Part shown: positions 51,524-59,404 of the stretch, piece after piece
Position numbering within the stretch: the stretch's first letter is position 1
Layout: the number at the start of each line of letters is the position of its first letter
NCBI GenBank assembly: GCA_963844235.1
Contig: CAWJNF010000003.1
Span: forward strand, 226,017 to 290,016
DNA length: 64,000 nt
Source: CAWJNF01 sp963844235
Lineage (GTDB): Bacteria > Actinomycetota > Thermoleophilia > Gaiellales > Gaiellaceae
Reading direction: 5' to 3'
Position numbers and translations under genes: made by a program
The notes under the pieces: generated by a model
What the model was told of the DNA's origin: nothing
What the model saw: only the letters and a program-made list of their open reading frames with translations
Databases searched by the model: none

Positions 51524-53198
51524 TCACACCGGCGCCAGCGCCGGCCGCGCGGCGAGGCGGGCGCCGACGACCGCACCCGCTGCCTCGGCGGTCGGGGCGT
51601 GGCCGGTGACGGCGGCGATGAAGTCGTCGCGCTCGAGCGCGAGCAGGTCGAGGTCGGTGCGCGCCGTGATCGTCGCCGTGCGCGGTACGTCGCGCAGGAG
51701 CGCGATCTCGCCGAACCAGTCGCCCGCCGAGAACGCAGGAAGCTCCTCGCCGTCGATCGTGACGCCCGCCTCGCCCTCGGCGATCGCGTAGAAGCGGTCC
51801 CCGTGGTCGCCCTGCCCGAAGACCGCCTCGCCGGCTGGAACGGTGACGGCCAGCGCGCGTCGCGCGAGCGCCTCCAGCGCCGCCGCGGGCAGCACGGCGA
51901 GGAAGGGGACGCCGCGCAAGAGCGCCAGCGCGCGCTCCGGCACGTCGACGTCCGAGTCGAGGCGCGCGAGCCGTGACCACGCGAGCACGACGCAGACGGG
52001 TAGAAAGAGGCCCGCCGCGACGAGCGCCGCGCGCAGCCCGAAGGCCTCGACCAGCACCGCTGCGAGGACGCCGCCGAGGGCATGCGTCCCGTAGATGAGG
52101 CTCTCGAGGATGCCGAACACGCGGGCCAGCACGGCGTCGGGCACAACGCGCTGGAGCAGCGTGTAGGCGGACACGTCGACGATCGTGTTCGCTAGGCCGA
52201 CGACTCCCAGCAGGACGAGGGCACCGGCCTTCGTGTCCCAGACGGCGGCGAGCGCGATCGGCACCCCCCAAAGCACCGTCCCGAGCGCCAGAGGCCGCGA
52301 GAGCCTGCGGACGCCGACGAGCGCGACGGCGGCAGCAGCGCCGATCACGCCGCCGATGCCGCACGCGGCGTTGATGGCGCCGAAGCCCTCCTCGCCCCAG
52401 TCGAGCAGGTCGAGCGCGAGCACCGGGAGGAACACGAGCAGCGCCCCCGCAGACGAGCGTCTGGGCGGAGACCAGCGAGACGATCAGCCGCGCCCGCGGG
52501 TCGGAGACGACCGCTCGCGCGCCGGCGCTGACCACCTGCAGCGCCCGCTCCGGCTCGGCCGGCGAAGGCTCCTCCGCCTCGGTCGCCGTCGTCGTGCGGA
52601 TCCCGGCCAGGAGCAGCGCCGACCAGAGGAACGTCCCTGCGGCGATCGCGAACGAGACGCCGGGCCCGCTCACGGCAATGACGACACCGCCCAGGGCGGG
52701 CCCGGCGAAGGCACCGACGCTCTCGATCGTGCTCGAGGCGACGTTCGCCGCGGTCAGCTCGTCCGGTGACCGGGCAAGCGAGGGCAATAGGGCCGCCTGG
52801 GCCGGCCGGAACGCGGTTCCGGCGGCGGAGGCGAGCGCCGCCAGCGCGTAGAGGATGCCGATGGGCGCGTCGGCGAAGGCAACCGCCGCCGCCGCCGCCA
52901 TCAGCGCCACGCGGACGAGGTCGGCGCCGACCATGACCCTCACGCGGTCGAAGCGGTCCCCGAGGATCGAGGTGAACGGCGCCGCGATCCCGGGCACCAG
53001 CATCGTCACGAGCACCAGTACGCCGAGCGCGGCCGCGCCGCCCGACTCGAAGGCGAGCACCCAGAGCGCGATCGAGTACCCCCAGCCGCCGATCTCGGAG
53101 CCGGCGAAGGCCAGCTGGAGTCGCCGCAACCCCGGGTTGCCGAAGCTGCGGCCGAACGCGCTGGCCGACTCGGCGAGCCTGGCGGTGAGGGAGGTCAT
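51524..53198 (-). pseudogene. MFS transporter with C-terminal cyclic nucleotide-binding domain, one frameshift
   Basis: The first 250 residues (from the ATG at 53198) are an MFS half with SEIGGWGYSIALWVLAFESG and GDRFDRVRVMVGADLVR, the conserved loop 2-3 signature. At 52444-52448 (five C on the + strand) one extra base moves the frame. The rest continues in another frame as FLPVLALDLLDWGEEGFGAI through helices 7-12 and a cNMP-binding domain (FGQGDHGDRFYAIAEGEAGV, GDWFGEIALLRDVPRTATIT). Restored length is about 557 residues. MFS-cNMP fusions of this type are known in Actinomycetota. One indel in a homopolymer could be a sequencing error, a phase-variable switch or a recent knock-out. Confidence 0.75.
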
Positions 53199-53209
53199 GC
53201 TGGGGACAG

Positions 53210-53237
53210 GTAGGGGCGGGTCAAGGCCCGCCCCTAC
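53210..53237. repeat. GTAGGGGC palindrome upstream of the MFS gene
   Basis: GTAGGGGCGGG (53210-53220) and CCCGCCCCTAC (53227-53237) around a 6-nt loop, 11 nt from the MFS start codon and 18 nt from the stop of the acidic repeat gene. Confidence 0.85.
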
Positions 53238-53255
53238 GATCGCGACGGCTACTCG

Positions 53256-53558
53256 CTAGTGGAGTTTGCGGTGGCCCTCGATCTCCGGCTCCCCGCCGGC
53301 GTCCGGCTCGTCGGTCTCCCGCCGAGCCTCGCGGGTCTTAGGGTCGTCGTTTTCCGCAGCCGGTGCGGGCTCGTTCGCCCGCCTGGCGTGGCCCTCGATC
53401 TCCTCCGCCTCGTCGGCGTCGGACTCTTCGTTCTCCCTCCGTGCCTCGGTCGTCTGCGGGTCGGCGTTCTCCGCATCCGGGCCGGGCTCGTTCGCCCGCA
53501 TCCTGTAGTGCCCCTCGATCTCCTCCGCCTTCTTGACCGCCTCACGCTCGTCCGCCAT
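53256..53558 (-). CDS. Acidic low-complexity protein with a repeated EIEGH motif
   Basis: A 100-residue, highly charged, probably disordered protein. A unit of about 38 residues occurs twice and a partial third time: EEIEGHYRMRANEPGPDAEN, then EEIEGHARRANEPAPAAEND, then EIEGHRKLH at the C terminus. Units are linked by DPQTTEARRENEESDADEA-like segments. There is no signal peptide. ATG 53558 has AAAGGAGACGGAG in front, a good ribosome site. A perfect TTGGCGCAGATTGATGATG motif lies about 130 nt upstream. Function unknown; a desiccation- or stress-type hydrophilin is one possibility. Confidence 0.75.
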   Translation of the reverse strand: MADEREAVKKAEEIEGHYRMRANEPGPDAENADPQTTEARRENEESDADEAEEIEGHARRANEPAPAAENDDPKTREARRETDEPDAGGEPEIEGHRKLH

Positions 53559-53926
53559 CTCCGTCTCCTTTCGTTTCGGGGATCGACTCCTGCGATCCGC
53601 TTGGCCGAGCCTGCCGGGAGCCGCCAACGTGCTGCCAACAGCCGGCCAACGCCGCAGACACACATGGTCGCGTGTTCCGAACGCGGGCGCATCATCAATC
53701 TGCGCCAATCTCACGTGGCGGCTGGGGTCGCGCGCGGGCAACCGGGACAGACGAGCCCGGCACCCCACGACTCCTGGAAAGCGCAGGGGCCGGACCCGTC
53801 GCGCCGGGCAGCGGCCTATCCCCGGCCGCGCCGACGATCGGAGACGGCCAGGTTGAAGGTCATCCCGAGATCGAGCGCGGAAAGACCCTCTCCGCATGGC
53901 CCTCCCGTATCGAGTTCCGAAGCAGC
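53559..53926. other. Gap holding the regulatory motif of the acidic repeat gene
   Basis: 368 nt without a recognisable gene. It contains the motif at 53690-53708 in the orientation that would drive the minus-strand acidic gene, leaving an untranslated leader of roughly 100 nt. Downstream spacing does not show the TANNGT hexamer seen at the other sites. Confidence 0.5.
53690..53708 (-). promoter_or_regulatory. TTGGCGCAGATTGATGATG motif (consensus copy)
   Basis: The minus strand reads TTGGCGCAGATTGATGATG exactly, matching the consensus derived from 34446, 39694, 48691 and 54411. Confidence 0.6.
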
Positions 53927-54376
53927 CTAGGGCGTGCGTTCGCGCGCGACATCCTCAGTTCGCGCCAACCTGTACCCGGACGGGGACGGCTCCACTGCGA
54001 GGACCGCCTCCGCGGTCGTCGCTGCGTCGAGGGCTGCGCGGGCGGCCGCGAGCCGGCGGTCGAGGGTCCGTCGCGAGAGGCCGAGGAGCGAGCTGATCTC
54101 GCGTTGCGTCCGTCCCTCGCGAACGAGCTCGAGCACGAGCCGCTGCTCCTCGGTGAGCGTGGCGTCGGGGCGACCGCCGTTCGCCGGTCGCGCAACCAGC
54201 GCAGCCGCCTGGATCCGCGAGCGTGTCCCGAGCTTGCGCATCGCAGCCCCGGTATGCGTCTCCACGGTCGTGCGGGAGATACCCAGCTCACGGGCGATCT
54301 CCGGACTGCGCAGCCCACCGGCTACGAGCGCCAGTACCTCGGACTGGCGCGGACTGAGGCGTGCCGACTTCTTCAC
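53927..54376 (-). CDS. Transcriptional regulator with two tandem LuxR-type HTH domains
   Basis: A 149-residue protein built like the one at 34011: HTH-1 with LSPRQSEVLALVAGGLRSPE and IARELGISRTTVETHTGAAM, HTH-2 with LTEEQRLVLELVREGRTQRE and ISSLLGLSRRTLDRRLAAAR. No sensor domain. The GTG at 54376 stands 2 nt after the predicted transcription start, so the message would be leaderless or nearly so. A TTGGCGCA motif at about -42 suggests autoregulation or cross-regulation with its paralogue. Confidence 0.85.
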   Translation of the reverse strand: MKKSARLSPRQSEVLALVAGGLRSPEIARELGISRTTVETHTGAAMRKLGTRSRIQAAALVARPANGGRPDATLTEEQRLVLELVREGRTQREISSLLGLSRRTLDRRLAAARAALDAATTAEAVLAVEPSPSGYRLARTEDVARERTP

Positions 54377-54384
54377 CGCGACTC

Positions 54385-54429
54385 ACGCTACGGAAGGCGA
54401 CCCGTCGGTACATCACAATTCTGCGCCAA
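54385..54429 (-). promoter_or_regulatory. TTGGCGCA motif and -10 before the tandem-HTH gene
   Basis: On the minus strand TTGGCGCAGAATTGTGATG (54429-54411) is followed after 20 nt by TAGCGT (54390-54385), the same spacing as at 34446 and 39694. The start would be at 54378, centring the motif near -42. Confidence 0.6.
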
Positions 54430-54459
54430 CCTGCCGGACTTCGGCACAATCCGGGGCCT

Positions 54460-54555
54460 ATGAGACGGCTTGTGCTGATCGTTGCGCTCGCGCAACATCC
54501 GGCGCACTCGGCGAGCGGCTGGGGCAAGGATCGTCCGGACGCAGGGATCTACTGA
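54460..54555 (+). CDS. Possible 31-residue peptide, divergent from the tandem-HTH gene
   Basis: A short frame, MRRLVLIVALAQHPAHSASG and eleven further residues. The basic start and short hydrophobic run resemble a truncated signal peptide. It has no good ribosome site and no known family; it may be a leftover of a secreted protein gene or chance. Confidence 0.2.
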   Translation: MRRLVLIVALAQHPAHSASGWGKDRPDAGIY

Positions 54556-54603
54556 TCGCCGTCGATCAGAGGAAGCAGCGCAGCCTTTGAGCCGTCGCCG
54601 CTG

Positions 54604-55122
54604 TCAGTGGCTCGTTGCTCGACAGCGGGCGAGCCGGAGTGCCTCCGCGGTCGTGCGCACGCCGAGCGCGGCCCGTGCGGCGGCGAGCCGACGGTCGGCC
54701 GTGCGGCGCGAGATGTGCAGTTGCCGAGCGGCTTCGCCGAGCGAGAGCCCCCGGGCGAGCGCCTCGAGCAGGCCGCACTGATCCGCGGGCAGCCCATCGA
54801 GCGGGGCCGGCTCGCACCGGTGCCCGAGCTCGACTTGCCCCAGGCGGGTGAGATCCTCCACGAGCCGTTCAGTCAGCTCGGGCGCTGACCCGTCGAGCAC
54901 GACGAGCCCGGCGCCACGGGCGGCGGCGAGGGCGGCCGCCATCGCGTCCTGCTCCGCGCCGAGCTCTCCGCAGCAGACGATCCGCTGGTGGGAGACGTCC
55001 CACTCGGCGCTGCAGGGCACGAAGCCCGACTGGCAGAACCAGCCGTCAGCCTCCAGCGCCCGGCGAGCGGAGTCGAACTCGTCCCGGTCGACCACGACGA
55101 TGAGCGGCCGAGTTGGCGTCAT
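54604..55122 (-). CDS. HTH protein carrying the second-type HTH, coupled to the LAL regulator
   Basis: A 172-residue protein. Residues 1-100 form an alpha/beta domain (PLIVVVDRDEFDSARRALEA, RGAGLVVLDGSAPELTERLV) that looks like a degenerate receiver or sensor fold. Residues 108-165 are an HTH: DQCGLLEALARGLSLGEAAR, LHISRRTADRRLAAARAALG. This HTH matches HTH-2 of the tandem-HTH proteins. The ATG overlaps the stop of the large LAL gene as ATGA; the LAL protein ends in an HTH-1-type domain. Together the pair supplies the same HTH-1/HTH-2 set on two chains. Confidence 0.75.
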   Translation of the reverse strand: MTPTRPLIVVVDRDEFDSARRALEADGWFCQSGFVPCSAEWDVSHQRIVCCGELGAEQDAMAAALAAARGAGLVVLDGSAPELTERLVEDLTRLGQVELGHRCEPAPLDGLPADQCGLLEALARGLSLGEAARQLHISRRTADRRLAAARAALGVRTTAEALRLARCRATSH

Positions 55123-57608
55123 GACCGGCTCGCCGTCACGAGAGCGGCGGCTTGCCGGCGCGTGCTCGCTCCGAGCTTGCGCATCGCCGAGCGCACATGC
55201 GACTCGACGGTTGCGCGGCTCACGGCGAGTCGCGTTGCGATCTCGGCGCTCGTGAGGCCCTCGGCAACCAGCACGAGCACCTCCTGCTCGCGCCCCGAGA
55301 GCAGCCCATCGACTCGCATGCGCTGCGTGCGCACGACGCCCGCGAGGCGGAGCGAGCGGCGGACACGACCCAGCAGCGGCAGCATCGAGCGAGCCTCGAG
55401 CTCCTCCTCGAGCGCAAGCAGGGTCGTCCGCGCGCGCGGGACGTCGCCGGCGCGACGCGCCGCCTCGCCGGCGCCCCAGCGAGCACGCAGCTCGAACCGC
55501 ACGTCCATCACCGCCAACTTCTCGGCGGCCGTGAGCAGCAGTTCCTCGGCAAGGGCCTCGTGGCCCGTCGTGCTCAGCCAGGCGAGCCCGTCGACGGCCG
55601 TCTGCACACCGTCCATCGCGGTGCCTTCACCGGCGCGCTTGTAGAGGGGAACCGGACGGCCGAGCTCGAACAGGCTCCAGGCCTCGATCGTCCGGGCCAC
55701 GTCGATTGCCAACGTCCAGCTTGCCTCGGCTGCAGCCCTACGAGCGGAGGCGAGGGCCGCGTCGGCTCGCCCGGCAAGCCAGTCGACGTTGGCCTCGGCC
55801 ACGACCTGCAGGTACCGGGCCCACCCCGTGCTCGGTGCGAACCGCGACAGGTGCCGGCGCGCGTCCTCGTCGCGTCCGAGCTCTCCGACCATGTCGGCCA
55901 GATGGAGCCAGCCTTGCTCCTCGATCAGCCACGGCGGGCTCTCGGTCATGTAGCGGAGCAACCGCTCGGCCGTCTCCGGGCTCGGCCCGTCCATCTGATA
56001 CGCGCGCACCATGAGCTCGAAGACCCCGAACTCGACCTCCCAGGCCCGCATGCCGAGCGAGCGAGCGCGCACACAGCCCGCCTCCGTCACGGAACAGGAC
56101 TCGGCCGGCCGCCCGGAGTAGGCGAGCGACTGCGCCTCGTAGAGCGTCGCCAGGTGCTCCACGTAGATGTCGCCGGAGGCTCGCGCCAGCTCGGCTGCGA
56201 TGCGGGCGTTCTCTGCGCTCTCGAGGGTGTTGGTGTAGTTGCCCGCCATGGCGAGCGCCAGGCGCGCTCGCGCCTCCTCTTTCCCCATCGCCGTCGCGAG
56301 GTCATGGGCCTCGATGGCGAGGCGATTCGCTTCGGAGACGTCCGGCTTCCACAGCGGCACCTGGACGCGCTCGAGACGCAGGCGGAGCTCGACCTCGGAG
56401 CGTGTACCGGCAACGAGCTCGAGCCCGGCGAGCGCTTCTCGCTCGAGGGCCTCCAGGTCGCCGAGACCGCCGAGCGCACGGCCACGCTGGAGATGGACGC
56501 GCGCCTGCGAGTCGGGATCGGAGCTCGCGAGGTCGGAGACGACTTCGAGGGCTTCGGCAGTGAGACCTACCTCGAGCAGCGCCTCGGCAGTAAGCAGCCG
56601 GAGCTCCAGCGCGTCCGGACCGTCCGCGCAGGATGCCGCCAGCCGAAGGTGGCTGGCGCGCTCCGCCGGCCGCTTCGCGCCGTCCGCCGCCTCCAGCGCC
56701 TTGAGTCGCGCGGTCTCGCGGTCGCCCGCGAGGGCGTAGTGGTGTCCCGCCTCGCCCGGATCGGCGAGCGCGCCAGCGAGGCTCGCATGCAATGCCCGGC
56801 GGTCCGGCTCGCTCAGCTCCGCGATGACGGCCTCACCGAGCAGCGCGTGCCGGAACGCGATCCCGTCCGGGCCCTCGAGCGCGACACCGGCCTGCACGAG
56901 CTCGAGCGCTCCGGCGCCGAGCAGGTCGATGCCAGCCGGGCGCGCGAGAGCGGCCATCCGTGCTGCCGCCTCGTGCGCTTCGTGGGGCATCCGCCGAAGA
57001 CGGGCGCGCAGCGAGCTGGCGAGCGTCGGAGACGGCTCGCCGGAGGCCAGCTCTTCGAGCAGCAGCGGGTTCCCCCGCGCTCGATCGAGGAGCCGCGTCA
57101 GATCGTCGCCTGTGAGTGCTGAGTTCCTCAGGAGCACGAGGTCGGCGGCGTCCTCGGCGCCCAGGCCCGAGAGCTCGATGACCTCCATCCCCGCAGCCGC
57201 GGTGTGCGAAAGCGCACCGTCGGCCCCGGGGTCCCCGGCACGCACCGCCCCGAGCAGGACGAGCGAGCCGACGAGGTACTCGAGCACGGCGAGCGTGTCG
57301 ACGTCGGCCCAGTGAAGGTCGTCGAGCATCAGCACGCCGCCGTTTATCCGGGTGACGACGTCCTCCGCGACTGCGGCGTGATCGCGACCGCGGGGCTCCC
57401 GGCCGAGCGCCCGTGTCACCGGGAGGTACGACAGCGAGGAGAGCGTCGCGAGGCCGCCCCCCTCGTGAACCCGTCGCCCGCTCGCCGTCGCGGCAGCCCG
57501 AAGCAGGGCCGTCTTTCCGACGCCCGCTTCGCCGACCACGACCACAGACCGGCGCTGCTCGAGGCGATCGCCCACCGCCGCGAGCTCCCTCTGCCGCCCG
57601 AGGAGCAC
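55119..57608 (-). CDS. LAL-type LuxR regulator (ATPase-TPR-HTH)
   Basis: An 829-residue regulator of the MalT/LAL class. N-terminal AAA/STAND ATPase: Walker A VVVGEAGVGKTALLRAAA, Walker B GGVLMLDDLHWAD, RARGNPLLLEELA; a long helical TPR-like middle; a C-terminal LuxR HTH, LSGREQEVLVLVAEGLTSAE and IATRLAVSRATVESHVRSAM. LALs are activated by ligand and ATP binding, then oligomerise on DNA. The start is GTG 57608, four codons before the ATPase domain. It overlaps the downstream HTH gene by 4 nt. Confidence 0.9.
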   Translation of the reverse strand: MLLGRQRELAAVGDRLEQRRSVVVVGEAGVGKTALLRAAATASGRRVHEGGGLATLSSLSYLPVTRALGREPRGRDHAAVAEDVVTRINGGVLMLDDLHWADVDTLAVLEYLVGSLVLLGAVRAGDPGADGALSHTAAAGMEVIELSGLGAEDAADLVLLRNSALTGDDLTRLLDRARGNPLLLEELASGEPSPTLASSLRARLRRMPHEAHEAAARMAALARPAGIDLLGAGALELVQAGVALEGPDGIAFRHALLGEAVIAELSEPDRRALHASLAGALADPGEAGHHYALAGDRETARLKALEAADGAKRPAERASHLRLAASCADGPDALELRLLTAEALLEVGLTAEALEVVSDLASSDPDSQARVHLQRGRALGGLGDLEALEREALAGLELVAGTRSEVELRLRLERVQVPLWKPDVSEANRLAIEAHDLATAMGKEEARARLALAMAGNYTNTLESAENARIAAELARASGDIYVEHLATLYEAQSLAYSGRPAESCSVTEAGCVRARSLGMRAWEVEFGVFELMVRAYQMDGPSPETAERLLRYMTESPPWLIEEQGWLHLADMVGELGRDEDARRHLSRFAPSTGWARYLQVVAEANVDWLAGRADAALASARRAAAEASWTLAIDVARTIEAWSLFELGRPVPLYKRAGEGTAMDGVQTAVDGLAWLSTTGHEALAEELLLTAAEKLAVMDVRFELRARWGAGEAARRAGDVPRARTTLLALEEELEARSMLPLLGRVRRSLRLAGVVRTQRMRVDGLLSGREQEVLVLVAEGLTSAEIATRLAVSRATVESHVRSAMRKLGASTRRQAAALVTASRS

Positions 57609-57661
57609 GTTTCAGATGCTACGTGGCGCCGCCTCATGTGACAACGGGGAACCGTCATGCG

Positions 57662-57685
57662 GCGGGCCCGGTTGCCCGGGCCCGC
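57662..57685 (-). terminator. Hairpin after htpX
   Basis: GCGGGCCCGG (57662-57671) and CCGGGCCCGC (57676-57685) pair over a TTGC loop in the 102-nt gap between the htpX stop and the LAL start. It probably separates the two minus-strand units; no T tract follows. Confidence 0.5.
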
Positions 57686-57710
57686 GCTGGAGAACGTGGG
57701 GCGCTGGGTG

Positions 57711-58595
57711 CTAGGCGGCGATGCGGCCTGTCAGCCGGCGGTCGAGCTCGCGGAGCCTGCGGACACGCTCGGCCATGGGCGGGTGGGTGGAGAACAGCGA
57801 CAGGGCGCCGCGGCCGCCGAGGGCGGCGAGCGGGTTCACGATGTACAGGGAGGCGGCTGCAGGGTTGACCGGCATGACCACTTCCTTCGTGCGCCGGTCG
57901 AGCGTCTCGAGCGCGTCAGCCAGCGGGCGCGCCTCGCCGACGATATGGGCGCCCGTCGCGTCCGCGAGGTACTCGCGCTGGCGCGACACGGCCAGCTGGA
58001 GCAGCATGGCGGCGATCGGCGCGATGATGATCGTGGCGAGAGCGCCGACCATCCCGAGCGGGCTGTCGTCGTCGTCGCCCCCGCCGAAGATCAGCGACCA
58101 CTGCAGCATGTTCGCGATCGCCGAGATCGCGCCTGCGATGACGGCGGCGATGGTCATCACGAGGATGTCGCGGTTCTTGACGTGGGCGAGCTCGTGCGCG
58201 AGCACGCCGCGAACCTGCTCGCGCGGAAGCTGTTGCATCAGGCCTGCGGTGACCGCCACGGCCGCGTGCGACGGGTTGCGGCCGGCAGCGAACGCGTTCG
58301 GCTGCTCGTTCGGGATCATGTACAGCCTCGGCATGGGCAGCCCGGCGCGCTGGGTCAGATCCTGAACGTCGGCGTAGAGCTGCGGCGCTTCCTGCTCGGA
58401 AACCGGCTGCGCGCGGCTCACCTTCAGCGCGATCTTGTCGGAGAACCAGTACATCGCGACGTTGAACACGACGGTGAGCACGACGAAGAGCCACAGCGCC
58501 CCGCCGCCGATCACGGCGCCGATGCCGAGCAACAGCCCGGAGAGGCCGGCGATGAGGAGCCAGGCTCTGAGCTGCGTCGAGAAGTTGCCTGTCAA
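57711..58595 (-). CDS. htpX: Membrane zinc metalloprotease HtpX (M48B)
   Basis: A 294-residue protease of membrane protein quality control. N-terminal membrane helices (AWLLIAGLSGLLLGIGAVIG and ALWLFVVLTVVFNVAMYWF) precede the catalytic helix GVLAHELAHVKNRDI with HExxH, a second helix pair (IAAVIAGAISAIANMLQ), and the third zinc ligand Glu in SRQREYLADATGAH. Ends with STHPPMAERVRRLREL, a family signature. The start is TTG 58595 with AGGAGG 8 nt upstream; the frame runs further upstream without homology. Confidence 0.94.
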   Translation of the reverse strand: MTGNFSTQLRAWLLIAGLSGLLLGIGAVIGGGALWLFVVLTVVFNVAMYWFSDKIALKVSRAQPVSEQEAPQLYADVQDLTQRAGLPMPRLYMIPNEQPNAFAAGRNPSHAAVAVTAGLMQQLPREQVRGVLAHELAHVKNRDILVMTIAAVIAGAISAIANMLQWSLIFGGGDDDDSPLGMVGALATIIIAPIAAMLLQLAVSRQREYLADATGAHIVGEARPLADALETLDRRTKEVVMPVNPAAASLYIVNPLAALGGRGALSLFSTHPPMAERVRRLRELDRRLTGRIAA

Positions 58596-58826
58596 GGGAG
58601 TGCCTCCTGGGTGGTCAGATTGACTACCGGAGGTCTCTCCCCGCCTGCTGGGGCCGCTCCGCCGGGCTGACGCCGTATTGACGACGGAGACTTCGTTGGG
58701 ATACTCCCCTCCTCTGTAGAGAGTAACGGAGGTCCCAGACGGTTTCATCCGCCGGCGCGCTAAGCCCCGTGTACCTCGTGTGGAGAAGTATGAAGGGCTC
58801 CGATGCCCTGCTCCCTGCTCATGTCA

Positions 58827-58910
58827 TGCGGGCGAGAGGACTCGAACCTCCAAGGGCTTTCGCCCAACGGGACCTAAACCCGCCGCGTCTACCAGTTCCG
58901 CCACGCCCGC
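58827..58910 (-). tRNA. tRNA-Leu (anticodon TAG)
   Basis: 84 nt; acceptor GCGGGCG/CGCCCGC, D arm GCGGAACTGGTAGACGC, anticodon stem GCGGG/CCCGT with loop TTTAGGT (anticodon TAG), a long variable arm TGGGCGAAAGCCC typical of tRNA-Leu, and T arm GGAGG-TTCGAGT-CCTCT (one G-T pair). Discriminator A; CCA not encoded. Confidence 0.97.
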
Positions 58911-58979
58911 GAGGGTCTGATTCTAGGGCCGCGCCCGTCTCGAGGGGGAGCCGTCAGCCCCCGGCTAGACTCACCACCA

Positions 58980-59051
58980 GGCCCCGTAGCTCAGCGGATA
59001 GAGCGGCAGACTTCGAATCTGCGCGCGGAGGTTCGACTCCTCCCGGGGCCG
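58980..59051 (+). tRNA. tRNA-Arg (anticodon TCG), integration site
   Basis: 72 nt; acceptor GGCCCCG/CGGGGCC, D arm GCTC/GAGC, anticodon stem GCAGA/TCTGC with loop CTTCGAA (anticodon TCG), T arm GGAGG-TTCGACT-CCTCC, discriminator G. Its last 41 nt before the discriminator (59010-59050) are repeated exactly at 62619-62659, marking it as the attachment site of the following island. Confidence 0.96.
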
Positions 59052-59404
59052 TACTAGAGAATCTCCTGCAAAAGGCACGCGCCAGGGGGAGCTAGTCAGC
59101 AGACTCTCGAAGTGCTGGGCCTCCAAGGAGCCACATGCCGAGTGACAGGAGCAAGGTCAGTAGCGAACCGCCGGCGCGGCTAGTGTCTCTCGGGGTTCCA
59201 CCCGACTTCCCCGTGGTTGCCTTCTAGCAGCTAGCGGGCCAGCGCCGGCGGTTACCAGTCCCTCCTCACGGCTGCGTAGTCGGTCTCGCGTGAACGCCCG
59301 TCCGGGCCCTCCTGTGGCTTGCGGTCTTGGCGGCCAGCAGAAGCCTCAGGAGGGCCCGGACATTTCCTCTCAGCCGTTCACAACGTCCTTGTGGGTAGTC
59401 CCCG
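59052..59404. other. Non-coding left end of the island with nested inverted repeats
   Basis: 353 nt without a gene. AACCGCCGGCGC (59166-59177) pairs with GCGCCGGCGGTT (59242-59253). A stronger inverted repeat lies at 59300-59361 (listed separately). These may be recombination or termination structures. Confidence 0.5.
59300..59361. repeat. 21-bp inverted repeat with one mismatch
   Basis: GTCCGGGCCCTCCTG (59300-59314) and CAGGAGGGCCCGGAC (59347-59361) are exact complements. The arms extend to 59320 and back to 59341 with one mismatch, around a 20-nt centre. It lies 44 nt beyond the stop of the minus-strand pseudogene, where a terminator would stand; it could also be a pair of recombinase arm sites. 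Confidence 0.75.

Noticed and set aside
58660..58730. TTACTC...GAGTA symmetry upstream of htpX considered as a CIRCE or HspR operator
   Set aside because: Half-sites and spacing do not match either operator, and the symmetry is only 5-6 bp.
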